From assembly GCF_900115085.1 (NCBI RefSeq), contig NZ_FOVF01000005.1:163132-227131 (forward strand): a stretch of DNA of 64,000 nt, in the 5' to 3' direction. A program made the translations under genes and the position numbers. The stretch is from Dokdonella immobilis. GTDB lineage: Bacteria; Pseudomonadota; Gammaproteobacteria; Xanthomonadales; Rhodanobacteraceae. The notes under the pieces were generated by a model that was not told the origin of the DNA, ran no database searches, and saw only the letters and a list, made by a program, of their open reading frames with translations. Position 1 is the first letter of the stretch, and every line of letters begins with the position of its first letter. Shown piece by piece: positions 38,227 through 48,335 of this stretch.

Positions 38227-40188
38227 TCAGTATTTCTTGCGTGGCTTGTCGTGGCCGGAGCCGCCGCGGGCAAAGTGCTTCGGCTTGGCCCCCGCTCGCG
38301 GCGGTCGCGGGCCGCGCTCGCCAGCCGCATCATCGCGCTCGCCGTGCGGCTCGCCAGCCGTGCCGCGGCTGATGCGCAGGCGCTGACCGGCGACCCAGGC
38401 CTTCTTCAGGTGCTGCAGGATTTCCGACGGCATGCCCTCGGGCAGGTCGACCAGGCTGTGGTCCTCGCGGATCGTGATGCGGCCGATGTGCTTGCTGTCG
38501 AGCTCGGCTTCGTTGGCGATCGCGCCGACGATATTGCCGGGCTTGACCCCGTGCATGTGGCCGACCTCGACGCGGAAGGTTTCCATGCCCGGCTCGGGCG
38601 GCCGATGGTCCGATTCTGCGCGCGCACGCGGCTCGCGCGTCTCGACGGGGCGCTTGCGCCCGTCCTCGGCCGGATTGCTGAAGGCCTCGGTGCGCGCGGC
38701 GCGCGGATGGGGCGGCCGGTCGGCGCGCGGCCGTTCGCTGCGCTCGGCACGCAGCGAGCGCTCGTCGCGGCCACGCTCGCTGCGACTGGCGAAATCCTTG
38801 CGCTCGCGGCTAGCGGTCGGATCGAACTCGCGGCGCTCGGGCTTGGCCTTGGCCTCCAGCAGCAGCGGCTTGTCGCCCTGGGCCAGCCGGGCCAGGGCCG
38901 CGGCGATCTCGATCGCCGGCACGTCGTGCTCGGTTTCGTATTGCTCGATCACGCTGCGGAACACGCCGAGGTCGCTGGCGGCAAGCGCGGTCGTGATGCG
39001 GTCCTTGAAGCGGGTGATGCGGCGATCGTTGACGGTCTCGACCGAGGGCAGTTCCATGATCTCGATCGGCTGGCGCGTGGCGCGCTCGATCTGGCGCAGC
39101 ATGTTGCGCTCGCGCGGCGTTACGAACAGGATCGCATCGCCTTCGCGTCCGGCACGGCCGGTGCGGCCGATGCGGTGCACGTAGGACTCGGTGTCGTAGG
39201 GAATGTCGTAGTTCAGCACATGGCTGATGCGCTCGACGTCGAGGCCGCGCGCGGCGACATCGGTGGCGACGAGGATGTCGAGCTTGCCGTCCTTGAGTTG
39301 CTGGATCGCGCGCTCGCGCTGGGCCTGGGCGAGGTCGCCGTTGATCGCGGCAGCGGCGAGGCCGCGCGCCTGCAGGCGTTCGGCCAGCTCTTCGGTGGCG
39401 ACCTTGGTGCGCGCGAAGATGATCATCCCGTCGAATGGCTCGGCCTCGAGGATGCGGGTCAGCGCGTCGAGCTTGTGCATGCCGCTGACCAGCCAGTAAC
39501 GCTGGCGCGTCTTCGCTGCGGTCGTGGTCTTGGACTTGATCGTGATCTCGACCGGTTCACGCAGATGGGTTTGGGCGATGCGCCGGATCTGGGTCGGCAT
39601 GGTCGCCGAGAACAGCGCGATCTGACGGGTCGGAGGGGTCTTCTTGAGCACGGCCTCGACATCGTCGATGAAGCCCATACGCAGCATCTCGTCGGCTTCG
39701 TCGAGCACGAGGCAGGTCAGTTCGGAAAGATCGAGCGAGCCGCGCTCAAGGTGATCGATGACACGACCCGGCGTGCCGACAACGACGTGCACGCCGCGGC
39801 GCAAGCCACCGAGCTGCGGGCCGTAGGCCTGGCCGCCATAGATCGGCAATACGTGGAAGCCCGGGATATGCGTGGCATAGCGCTGGAAGGCTTCGGCCAC
39901 CTGGATCGCGAGTTCACGCGTCGGCGCCAGCACGAGGGCCTGCGGTTTGCTCTTGCGCAGGTCGAGCCGGTTCAGGATCGGCAGGGCAAACGCGGCGGTC
40001 TTGCCGGTACCGGTCTGGGCCTGGCCCAGGACATCCCTGCCTTCAAGCAGATGCGGGATCGTGGCCGCCTGGATCGGCGAGGGTGATTCATAGCCGACCT
40101 CGGCAAGGACGCGTTGCAGGGGCTCGCCGAGGGCGAGGTCCTTGAAGCTCGGAATGGCGGGCGTGACGTCGGTCGCCGTGCTGGACAT
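38227..40188 (-). CDS. deaD: DEAD-box ATP-dependent RNA helicase DeaD/CsdA
   Basis: A 653-residue RNA helicase for ribosome assembly and mRNA turnover at low temperature. It has the Q motif (SPIQAATIP), Walker A AQTGTGKT (57-64), DEAD in VLDEADEMLRMGF, SAT, and HRIGRTGRAGREG. A DbpA-type RNA-binding domain follows (about 555-625, FRVEVGHMHGVKPGNIVGAI), inside long Arg/Glu-rich disordered stretches (about 465-550 and the Gly/Lys tail). ATG 40188 begins MSSTATD. The same frame is open further upstream but lacks family similarity. Confidence 0.95.
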   Translation of the reverse strand: MSSTATDVTPAIPSFKDLALGEPLQRVLAEVGYESPSPIQAATIPHLLEGRDVLGQAQTGTGKTAAFALPILNRLDLRKSKPQALVLAPTRELAIQVAEAFQRYATHIPGFHVLPIYGGQAYGPQLGGLRRGVHVVVGTPGRVIDHLERGSLDLSELTCLVLDEADEMLRMGFIDDVEAVLKKTPPTRQIALFSATMPTQIRRIAQTHLREPVEITIKSKTTTAAKTRQRYWLVSGMHKLDALTRILEAEPFDGMIIFARTKVATEELAERLQARGLAAAAINGDLAQAQRERAIQQLKDGKLDILVATDVAARGLDVERISHVLNYDIPYDTESYVHRIGRTGRAGREGDAILFVTPRERNMLRQIERATRQPIEIMELPSVETVNDRRITRFKDRITTALAASDLGVFRSVIEQYETEHDVPAIEIAAALARLAQGDKPLLLEAKAKPERREFDPTASRERKDFASRSERGRDERSLRAERSERPRADRPPHPRAARTEAFSNPAEDGRKRPVETREPRARAESDHRPPEPGMETFRVEVGHMHGVKPGNIVGAIANEAELDSKHIGRITIREDHSLVDLPEGMPSEILQHLKKAWVAGQRLRISRGTAGEPHGERDDAAGERGPRPPRAGAKPKHFARGGSGHDKPRKKY

Positions 40189-40318
40189 GGGGAATACTCG
40201 ATGCGCCGACGGCCGGAATCCGGCAGGCCAGCGGGGAAGGAAGGGCTGCCATTGTAACGATTTGGCGGCCCGGCCGCGCGCATTCGCCAGAGCGGGCAAC
40301 CCGGCGCTTTTGCGCCAT

Positions 40319-40510
40319 TCAGGATTTCGGCGGGTGCTTGCCGCGCCCAGAGCCGGACTTGTTGCCGCCGCCGTCCTCCTTGTTGACGGTGGCCCAGGCA
40401 CGCTTCTCGGCTTCCTCCTTCGATACGCCCTTCTCGCGATAACCCTCCTCGATATGTTCGGCCTTGCGCTTCTGCTTGTCGGTATAGGCGGATTTGTCTC
40501 CACGTGACAT
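40319..40510 (-). CDS. Small charged protein of the KGG/'plasmid stabilisation' type
   Basis: A 63-residue hydrophilic protein: MSRGDKSAYTDKQKRKAEHI, then EAEKRAWATVNK and a Gly/Lys/Ser-rich tail ending PPKS. Such proteins are often labelled 'plasmid stabilisation protein' without experimental support. A perfect AGGAGG lies eight bases upstream of the ATG at 40510, implying strong translation. It probably has its own promoter between tldD and deaD. Function unknown. Confidence 0.75.
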   Translation of the reverse strand: MSRGDKSAYTDKQKRKAEHIEEGYREKGVSKEEAEKRAWATVNKEDGGGNKSGSGRGKHPPKS

Positions 40511-40632
40511 GGCTGCCTCCTGATTGCATATCCGGCTCCATCCTGCTCCGGCAGAGCTGACTCCAGCGGTAATCGGACACTGCATTAATCGCCAATAAAT
40601 CATGGGCTTGCGTGTATCGAGCTTGTATCGCC

Positions 40633-40656
40633 GGGGGGCCGCCCCCATACGGGGGG
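40633..40656 (+). promoter_or_regulatory. Mutually exclusive G/C hairpins in the tldD leader
   Basis: GGGGGG (40633-40638) can pair with CCCCC (40642-40646), which can instead pair with GGGGGG (40651-40656). The structures end 27 bp before the tldD ATG. This could be an attenuator-like switch or simply a GC-rich tract. Confidence 0.35.
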
Positions 40657-40682
40657 TCTTCCCACACGGCAGATCCGACCCC

Positions 40683-42117
<1,435 letters not shown>

Positions 42118-42125
<8 letters not shown>

Positions 42126-42141
42126 GCGCGCGCTCAGGCGG
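42118..42141. terminator. 24-bp perfect palindrome holding both convergent stops
   Basis: CCGCCTGAGCGC and its exact complement abut. The palindrome contains the TGA of tldD (42123-42125) and the TGA of darP (complement of 42134-42136). It likely folds in both transcripts and may limit read-through, though no T-run follows. Confidence 0.5.
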
Positions 42142-42670
42142 AGGCGGATGGATCCGATGCGACCTGCAATTCGCGCAAGGTGCGAAACAGTTCGCGTGAG
42201 GCACGCGGCGGTTTCTGGTTCTTCGCTTCGCTGTTGGCCTGACGGATCAGGTTGCGGATGTGCTGGCGGTCGGCGGCTGGGTGCAGCAGCAGCAGCTCGT
42301 CGAGCGCGCTGTCGCCTTCGGCGATCAGGCGGTCACGCCAGGCTTCGAGCTGGTGCAGCGCGGCAGTTTCGCGGTTGGATTGCTGGCGATCGCTGTCGAG
42401 TACGGTGCGAACGGCGGCGATTTCCTCGTCCTCGAGCCGCCGCAGCAGTTTGGCCAGGTACTGGGTCTGGCGTTTGCGCGCGATCGGCTGCGGGATTGCG
42501 CGGGTACGGCGGACTTCATCGATCAACGCAGGTTCGAGCGGAATGCGGACCAGTTGGGCGTCGGAAAGCGTGGCCAGGGTCTCGGCCATCTTGAAAATGG
42601 CCATCGCTTCGCGGCGCAGCTGGCTGCGGCTCGGGCCATCGAAGGCATCATCGGTTTCATCGTGGGACAT
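42134..42670 (-). CDS. darP: Ribosome biogenesis factor DarP/YjgA (DUF615)
   Basis: A 178-residue helical protein that binds late 50S ribosomal precursors. The family core is recognisable: PSRSQLRREAMAIFKMAE, LSDAQLVRIPLEPAL, RKRQTQYLAKLLRR and the LHPAADRQHIRNLIRQA stretch. ATG 42670 (MSHDETDD) gives the usual acidic N-terminus; longer in-frame starts add unrelated sequence. It sits between tldD and pmbA on the opposite strand to both, with pmbA divergent from it, a common arrangement in gammaproteobacteria. Confidence 0.93.
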   Translation of the reverse strand: MSHDETDDAFDGPSRSQLRREAMAIFKMAETLATLSDAQLVRIPLEPALIDEVRRTRAIPQPIARKRQTQYLAKLLRRLEDEEIAAVRTVLDSDRQQSNRETAALHQLEAWRDRLIAEGDSALDELLLLHPAADRQHIRNLIRQANSEAKNQKPPRASRELFRTLRELQVASDPSASA

Positions 42671-42737
42671 CGGCAATCTGCAGGTAAGGGCCCTCTCGAA
42701 CAGACAGGGCGCAGGCAATGGATCCAGAGGATAAGGC

Positions 42738-44093
42738 GTGAACCAGGCAATCACCAATCACGATGACAGCATCACCGAGCTCGACCGGCTGGCGACGCTG
42801 ACCGAGGACGTCCTGCGGCGCTGTCGCAGCAAGGGCGCCAGCGAAGTCGATGTCGGCGTCGGCGTCGACGTCGGCCTCGAAGTCAGTGTGCGCCTCGGCG
42901 AGGTCGAAGCGATAGAGCACACGCGTGATCGCGGACTCTCGTTGACCGTCTATTTCGGCAAGCGCAAGGGCTCGGCGAGTACCGCTGACCTCAATCCCGA
43001 CTCGATCGAAAAGACCATCGAACATGCCTGCGCGATCGCGCGCCACACCGAGGAGGACCCGTGCAACGGGCTGGCCGATGCGGACCTGCTCGCGCACGAA
43101 TTTCCCGATCTCGACCTCTGGCATCCCTGGGACATCACCACGGAGGAAGCCACCGAGCTGGCGCTGCGCTGCGAGGCAGCCGGTCGCGCCTTCGATCCGC
43201 GCATCAGCAATTCCGAAGGTGCCACCGTGCAGGTCGGATCCTCGCTCGCGGTCGGCGCTACCTCGAACGGCTTCTTCTCGCGCGAACGTGATACCCGGCA
43301 CATGATCTCCGCGGCACTGCTGGCCGAGGATGCCTCGGGCATGCAGCGCGACTACTGGTACGAATCGGTGCGATGCGCCGGTGATTTCCCCGACGTGGAA
43401 TCGATCGGTCGCAAGGCCGCCGAGCGTACCGTTGCGCGTCTCGGCGCCCGCAAGCTCGATACCCGGCAATGCCCGGTACTGTTCACGCCGCCGGTCGCGC
43501 GCAGCCTGATCGGGAACTTCCTCTCGGCGGTCAGCGGCGGCGCGCTTTACCGGCGCGCGAGTTTCCTGGTCGACCACATCGGCAAGCCGGTCTTTCCGGA
43601 GTTCATGCAGATCGTCGAGCGTCCGCATATCCGGCGCGGCCCGGGCTCGGCTGCGTTCGATATCGAGGGCGTCGCCACACGCGATTCCGACCTGGTCAGC
43701 GATGGTCGCCTCGCCCGCTACCTGCTCGGCAGCTATTCGGCCCGCAAGCTCGGCATGAGGAGCACTGGCAACGCCGGCGGCGTGCACAACATCATCGTCA
43801 GCAATGGCGGCGACGATTTGGCTGCACTGCTCCGGCGCATGGGCAGCGGACTGGTCGTCACCGAACTGATGGGGCAGGGCGTTTCCCTGGTCACCGGCGA
43901 CTACTCGCGCGGCGCCAGCGGATTCTGGGTCGAGAATGGCGAGATCGCCTACCCGGTCGAGGAAATCACGATCGCGTCCAACCTGCGCGAGATGTTCGCC
44001 AACATCGTTGCCGTCGGCAGCGATGTCGATCGCCGTTCGCACGTCATGACCGGCTCGATCCTGCTCGATCGCCTGACCGTAGCCGGGGCATGA
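42738..44093 (+). CDS. pmbA: Metalloprotease PmbA (TldE)
   Basis: The second subunit of the TldD/E protease, 451 residues, starting at GTG 42738. Unlike TldD it lacks the HExxxH site. Typical segments are GLSLTVYFGKRKGSAS, SRERDTRHMISAALL, and the C-terminal EEITIASNLREMFANIVAVG. GGATAAGGC upstream offers a weak ribosome-binding site. With tldD at 40683 the complete complex is encoded here. Confidence 0.95.
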   Translation: MNQAITNHDDSITELDRLATLTEDVLRRCRSKGASEVDVGVGVDVGLEVSVRLGEVEAIEHTRDRGLSLTVYFGKRKGSASTADLNPDSIEKTIEHACAIARHTEEDPCNGLADADLLAHEFPDLDLWHPWDITTEEATELALRCEAAGRAFDPRISNSEGATVQVGSSLAVGATSNGFFSRERDTRHMISAALLAEDASGMQRDYWYESVRCAGDFPDVESIGRKAAERTVARLGARKLDTRQCPVLFTPPVARSLIGNFLSAVSGGALYRRASFLVDHIGKPVFPEFMQIVERPHIRRGPGSAAFDIEGVATRDSDLVSDGRLARYLLGSYSARKLGMRSTGNAGGVHNIIVSNGGDDLAALLRRMGSGLVVTELMGQGVSLVTGDYSRGASGFWVENGEIAYPVEEITIASNLREMFANIVAVGSDVDRRSHVMTGSILLDRLTVAGA

Positions 44094-44163
44094 CCTCCTG
44101 CCCTTGACTCGCCGCCACCGCGATCGCACTGTGATCCTGCAAGCTCGGTAACGGAGAACACGC

Positions 44164-44571
44164 ATGAACGTCGAAGTCGAACCGCAGGTCCCTACGCATG
44201 ACGACGTCGCGCCGGTCGGCGACGAGCGCACCTGGGCCCTGCTGGGCCATCTTTCCGCATTCAGTGCCTTCATCGTGACCGGCCTGGGCTGCGTGCTCGG
44301 TCCGCTGATCATCTGGCTGGTCAAGCGCGACACCCTGCCGTTCGCCGGTGATCAGGCCAAGGAAGCGCTCAACTTCAATATCACCGTGCTGCTCGCCGCG
44401 CTCGGGTTGTGGATCATCACCCTGATCACGTTGGGGCTCGGCCTGCTGCTGACGATTCCGCTCGGCCTGGCCCTGTTCGTGTACTGGATCGTGTTCACGA
44501 TCATCGCCGCGGTCAACGCCAACAACGGCATCCGCTACCGTTATCCGATGACCCTGCGCCTGATCAACTGA
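44164..44571 (+). CDS. DUF4870 (Tic20-like) membrane protein
   Basis: A 135-residue protein with three hydrophobic helices (about 25-50, 70-92 and 96-118). WALLGHLSAFSAFI, GPLIIWLVKRD and a C-terminal NANNGIRYRYPMTLRLI are typical of DUF4870. Function is unknown; members are small inner-membrane proteins. The ATG at 44164 follows an AACGGAG ribosome-binding site. Its stop lies in a palindrome shared with ispA. Confidence 0.85.
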   Translation: MNVEVEPQVPTHDDVAPVGDERTWALLGHLSAFSAFIVTGLGCVLGPLIIWLVKRDTLPFAGDQAKEALNFNITVLLAALGLWIITLITLGLGLLLTIPLGLALFVYWIVFTIIAAVNANNGIRYRYPMTLRLIN

Positions 44572-44586
44572 TCGCGAGATCAGTTG
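44565..44586. terminator. Perfect inverted repeat holding both convergent stops
   Basis: CAACTGATC / GATCAGTTG with a GCGA loop. It contains the TGA of the DUF4870 gene (44569-44571) and the TGA of ispA (complement of 44580-44582). It is the second such arrangement in the window. Confidence 0.5.
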
Positions 44587-45443
44587 TCGCGTTCGGCGAT
44601 GAAGCGGGCCAGGTCGCGCAGGTCGCGGGCGGATTCGCCCATCGGTTCCAGCACGTTGAGGGCTTCTTCGGTCAGTTCGGCGAGGTGAGCGGCCGAAGCC
44701 TGCAGGCCGAGGATGGCCGGATAGGTCGGCTTGGCCTGGTTGGCATCCTTGCCAAGGGTCTTGCCAATGCGTTCGACCTCGCCCTCGACATCGAGGATGT
44801 CGTCGCGAATCTGGAAGGCCAGGCCAATGCAGTGGCCGTAGCGTTCGAGGGAACCGAGCAAGGACGGGTCGCTGCAGCCTGCGGCCAGGGCGCCGAGGCG
44901 CACCGAGGCACGGATCAGGGCGCCGGTCTTGTGCACGTGCATGCGTTCGAGATCATGCGCACTGAGCAGCTTGCCGACCGCGGCCAGGTCGAGGGCCTGG
45001 CCGCCGGCCATCCCATGCGATCCACAGGCATGGCCGAGCACGCGCAGCATCTCGAGGCGGGTACGCGCATCGATTCCGGCCATGGAATCATTGGCCAGCA
45101 CCTCGAATGCGAGCGCCTGCAGCGCGTCGCCGGCGAGGATCGCCATCGCTTCGCCGAACTCGATATGGCAGGTCGGGCGACCGCGGCGCAGGTCGTCATC
45201 GTCCATGGCCGGCAGGTCGTCGTGGACCAGCGAATAGGCGTGGATGACCTCGACCGCCACGGCGCAAGCGTCGAGGCGTTCCAGCGGTGCACCGAATGCG
45301 CAGCCAGTGGCGTAAACCAGGAGAGGACGCATGCGCTTGCCAGCGCCCATGACCGCGTAGTGCATGGCCCGGTGCAATTCCACGGGCGGCTGCTGCACCG
45401 CGGGCAGGGAACGGGCCAGGGCCGCGTCGGCGTGCGCGGCCAA
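44580..45443 (-). CDS. ispA: Farnesyl diphosphate synthase (start uncertain)
   Basis: Condenses IPP with DMAPP and GPP to farnesyl diphosphate for quinones, undecaprenyl phosphate and other isoprenoids. Both Asp-rich motifs are intact: DDLPAMDDDDLRRG (75-88) and FQIRDDILDVEG (about 211-222), plus GKRMRP and KTGALI. The frame has no ATG or GTG at its 5' end; TTG 45443 is the most likely start (287 residues), with CTG codons upstream as alternatives. A stop 26 codons upstream limits the N-terminus. It lies about 100 bp after xseB, the usual pair. Confidence 0.9.
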   Translation of the reverse strand: MAAHADAALARSLPAVQQPPVELHRAMHYAVMGAGKRMRPLLVYATGCAFGAPLERLDACAVAVEVIHAYSLVHDDLPAMDDDDLRRGRPTCHIEFGEAMAILAGDALQALAFEVLANDSMAGIDARTRLEMLRVLGHACGSHGMAGGQALDLAAVGKLLSAHDLERMHVHKTGALIRASVRLGALAAGCSDPSLLGSLERYGHCIGLAFQIRDDILDVEGEVERIGKTLGKDANQAKPTYPAILGLQASAAHLAELTEEALNVLEPMGESARDLRDLARFIAERDN

Positions 45444-45544
45444 TGCGCGCAGAGTCGGCGTCAGTTCGAATGCTGTGTCGGGAGGATTGATGGCGGATAC
45501 CTGCGCGGAATTCGGAGCGTGTCCGCGTTAGAAGAGGGCCGGTA

Positions 45545-45799
45545 CTAGGGCGTGTCGGGATCGAACGGCTCGGCCGACTCCGGCTTGGCCGGGTCCAGCA
45601 ACTGCCTGACCCGCAGTTCGGCCTGCTCGAGCGCACTCTGGCAGTTGCGGTAAAGGGCGACGCCACGCTCGAATGACTTGAGCGATTCGTCCAGCCCCAT
45701 TTCGCTGTCTTCCATGCGCGAAACGAGCTTCTCGAGCTCGTCGAGAGACTGCTCGAATTCGGCGACCTTGTCGGGGTTTTCAGGGCTGATTGTGGACAT
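45545..45799 (-). CDS. xseB: Exodeoxyribonuclease VII small subunit
   Basis: An 84-residue coiled-coil subunit of exonuclease VII, which degrades single-stranded DNA in repair. [41 protein letters not shown] sequence is diagnostic. Length is normal. It precedes ispA on the same strand, a conserved pairing, with about 100 bp between stop and the ispA start. The large subunit xseA is not in the window. Confidence 0.95.
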   Translation of the reverse strand: MSTISPENPDKVAEFEQSLDELEKLVSRMEDSEMGLDESLKSFERGVALYRNCQSALEQAELRVRQLLDPAKPESAEPFDPDTP

Positions 45800-45823
45800 G
45801 CGGCGAAGGCTAGCCTGCCGCCC

Positions 45824-47152
45824 TCATGCGGTCAATGCATGGTTCCAGTGCAATTGCCGGCGCAGTCGTGTGAACAGCGAGCGGCCCGAATCGCTCAGCC
45901 ACAGATCGCCGACGCCCAGCAGCTCGCCATGCTCGTCGAAAACCATCGGAATCCTGCCGCGTTTCCAGGGTGGAATGCCCGCCTCCTGGAACAGGTCGCG
46001 CAGTTCGCGTCGGTGCGCTCCGGCCGCCAGCCGCAGGGATTCACCGCCGTGGCGAAAGCGTACGCGCAGGCGTTGGCCGTTCGTCAGCGGCGGGCTTTCT
46101 CCATCCACGCCGACGAGGCTAAGGGTGCCGAGTGAAGCCGGCAACTTGAGCGCGCTACCGTCCCAGTCGCGCTCCCAGCCCACGCTCGGCGCGGGCAGCG
46201 GCTGCAAGGCGTACACGAGGTCGCGGTAGCGACGCAACTCGGCGCCGGGCCAGCGGATGCAGGGAAGCTTGTCCTCGCCCGCTTCGGCAAGCTGGCGGAC
46301 CAGCTCGGCGACCTGGTACTGATTCGGCCCGGGCAGCCCGATGCCACGCAGCCACCGCCGCAAGACCGGGTCGCGCAGGGCTTCGGGCAGAGCCAACCAG
46401 TCGCGATGGCGCAGCGTGTGCGGATCCAGACCCTGCACCCGCGCCAGGGCCTGGATCGATTCCGCTTCGATGAAATCGGCGGCGGCGCGTACCCAGCTCG
46501 CGCTTTGCACGATGCTGGCATCGGCCTCGGGCCAGCGCGCACGCAGTCGCGGCAGGATCTCGATACGAAGGAAGTTGCGGTCGATCAAGGTGTCGGCATT
46601 GCTCGGATCGCTGACCCAGCGCAACTGCTGCGCGTCGGCGTAGCTGTGCAACAGCGATCGCGAAATCCCGAGCAGCGGCCGCCAGGCGAGAAACTCGCCG
46701 AGTCGCCGCAGCGTGCGCATGGCGCCGAGCCCCTCGGGCCCGGCGCCGCGCAGGAGCTTGAGCAGCACGGTTTCGGCCTGGTCGTCGCGATGATGGGCGA
46801 AGGCGACGATCTCCCCCTCGACGAGCGCGGACTGCAGGGCTGCAAAGCGGACACGCCGGGCTGCGGCCTCCAAGCCGCTGCGGCCGCGTTCTACCTCGGT
46901 GCGCAGCACGGTCAGGGGCACCTCGCAGTCGGCGCACGCCCGCGCGCACTGTGCCGACCACACGCCACTGTCGGCGTGCAAGCCGTGATCGACATGGATG
47001 GCGCGCAGGCCGCGCTGGCGAGCCTCGGGAAGGCCGCTGAGCAGATGCAGCAACACCGAGGAATCGAGGCCTCCGCTCAGGGCCACGGCAATCGGGCCCT
47101 GCGGCAGCGTGCCCAGTGCGTTGCGCAAGAGGTCGCGCAGTCGACCGGGCAT
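45824..47152 (-). CDS. tilS: tRNA(Ile)-lysidine synthase
   Basis: Converts C34 of the CAU-anticodon tRNA-Ile to lysidine so that it reads AUA; essential in most bacteria. The PP-loop ATP-binding motif is SGGLDSSVLLHLL (about 26-38), followed by HVDHGLHADS and FAHHRDDQAETVLLKLLRGAG. A TilS substrate-binding domain and a C-terminal TilS_C domain complete the 442 residues. It ends just before xseB, on the same strand. Confidence 0.95.
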   Translation of the reverse strand: MPGRLRDLLRNALGTLPQGPIAVALSGGLDSSVLLHLLSGLPEARQRGLRAIHVDHGLHADSGVWSAQCARACADCEVPLTVLRTEVERGRSGLEAAARRVRFAALQSALVEGEIVAFAHHRDDQAETVLLKLLRGAGPEGLGAMRTLRRLGEFLAWRPLLGISRSLLHSYADAQQLRWVSDPSNADTLIDRNFLRIEILPRLRARWPEADASIVQSASWVRAAADFIEAESIQALARVQGLDPHTLRHRDWLALPEALRDPVLRRWLRGIGLPGPNQYQVAELVRQLAEAGEDKLPCIRWPGAELRRYRDLVYALQPLPAPSVGWERDWDGSALKLPASLGTLSLVGVDGESPPLTNGQRLRVRFRHGGESLRLAAGAHRRELRDLFQEAGIPPWKRGRIPMVFDEHGELLGVGDLWLSDSGRSLFTRLRRQLHWNHALTA

Positions 47153-47195
47153 GGCGGATCTCAGGGCGCCCGGCAGGAACGGTGCCGGTGGCGGA

Positions 47196-48230
47196 TCAAT
47201 TCCATGAGCAAACGACCTTGCCGCAGTGTCCGGATTCCATCAACTCGAAGCCCTTCTGGAAATCGTCGATCGGAATCTGGTGGGTGAGCACCTTTTGCAG
47301 TGGAAATCCGCTGAGGACCATCTGCGTCATCTTGTACCAGGTTTCATACATGCGCCGGCCGTAGATGCCCTGCACGGTGAGGCCCTTGAAGATGATCTTG
47401 TCCCAGTCGACGCCGGCGCCGCGCGGCAGGATGCCGAGCAGGGCGATCTTGCCGCCGTGATACATGCATTCGAGCATGTCGTTGAAGGCTCGCGGGTTGC
47501 CACTCATCTCCATGCCGACATCGAATCCTTCGATGTGCAGATCCTTGACCACGTCGAGCAGGGATTGCTTGGAGACGTTGACGACGCGGGTCGCGCCCAT
47601 GTCGGCAGCGAGCTTGAGGCGATAGTCGTTGACGTCGGTGACCACCACGTTGCGGGCGCCGACGTGCTTGGCGATGCCGGCGGCGATGATGCCGATCGGG
47701 CCGGCGCCGGTGATCAGGACGTCCTCGCCGATCAGGTCGAATTCGAGCGCGACATGCGCGGCATTGCCGTAAGGATCGAAGAATGCGGCCAGCTCGGACG
47801 GGATCTGGTCGGGGATCGGCCAGAGATTGGAAGCAGGCACGGCCACGTATTCGGCGAAGGCGCCGGCACGATTGACGCCGATACCGACCGTGTGCGGGCA
47901 CAGGTGCTGTTTCCCTGCACGGCAGTTGCGGCAGACGCCGCAGACGATGTGGCCTTCGGCGGAAACCCTCTGGCCGATCTCGTAGCCGCGAACGCCGGCG
48001 CCAATTTCGACGATGCGGCCGACGAATTCGTGGCCGATCACGAGCCCGGGCTTGATCGTGCGTTGCGACCACTCGTCCCAGAGGTAGATATGCAGGTCGG
48101 TGCCGCAGATTGCGGTCTTCTCGAGCTTGACCAGGACATCGTTGGGGCCGATCTCCGGAAGCGGCACCTGTTCCATCCAGATACCCTTGGCCGCTTCGCG
48201 CTTGACCAGCGCCTTCATCGTGTTCGACAT
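47196..48230 (-). CDS. tdh: L-threonine 3-dehydrogenase
   Basis: A 344-residue zinc-dependent alcohol dehydrogenase family enzyme that oxidises threonine to 2-amino-3-ketobutyrate. Catalytic zinc ligands lie in [10 protein letters not shown] and GHEFVGRI, the structural zinc in [15 protein letters not shown]. The NAD-binding motif is [27 protein letters not shown] is characteristic of Tdh. ATG 48230 ([10 protein letters not shown]) is chosen; an earlier in-frame start adds ten basic residues. The usual partner kbl is not adjacent. Confidence 0.95.
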   Translation of the reverse strand: MSNTMKALVKREAAKGIWMEQVPLPEIGPNDVLVKLEKTAICGTDLHIYLWDEWSQRTIKPGLVIGHEFVGRIVEIGAGVRGYEIGQRVSAEGHIVCGVCRNCRAGKQHLCPHTVGIGVNRAGAFAEYVAVPASNLWPIPDQIPSELAAFFDPYGNAAHVALEFDLIGEDVLITGAGPIGIIAAGIAKHVGARNVVVTDVNDYRLKLAADMGATRVVNVSKQSLLDVVKDLHIEGFDVGMEMSGNPRAFNDMLECMYHGGKIALLGILPRGAGVDWDKIIFKGLTVQGIYGRRMYETWYKMTQMVLSGFPLQKVLTHQIPIDDFQKGFELMESGHCGKVVCSWN

Positions 48231-48335
48231 GTCCTGATACCTGAAAAACCGGAGCCGCATTATACGGGTTCAGCGGCGACCCACGGCGGCCTTGCCGGGC
48301 GGGCCGTTCAGGCGGCCATCACCTCGGTGCTGTCC

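Noticed and set aside
38185..40086. A 633-codon open frame opposite deaD
   Set aside because: Antisense shadow with repetitive Arg/Asp/Leu composition; deaD is unmistakable.
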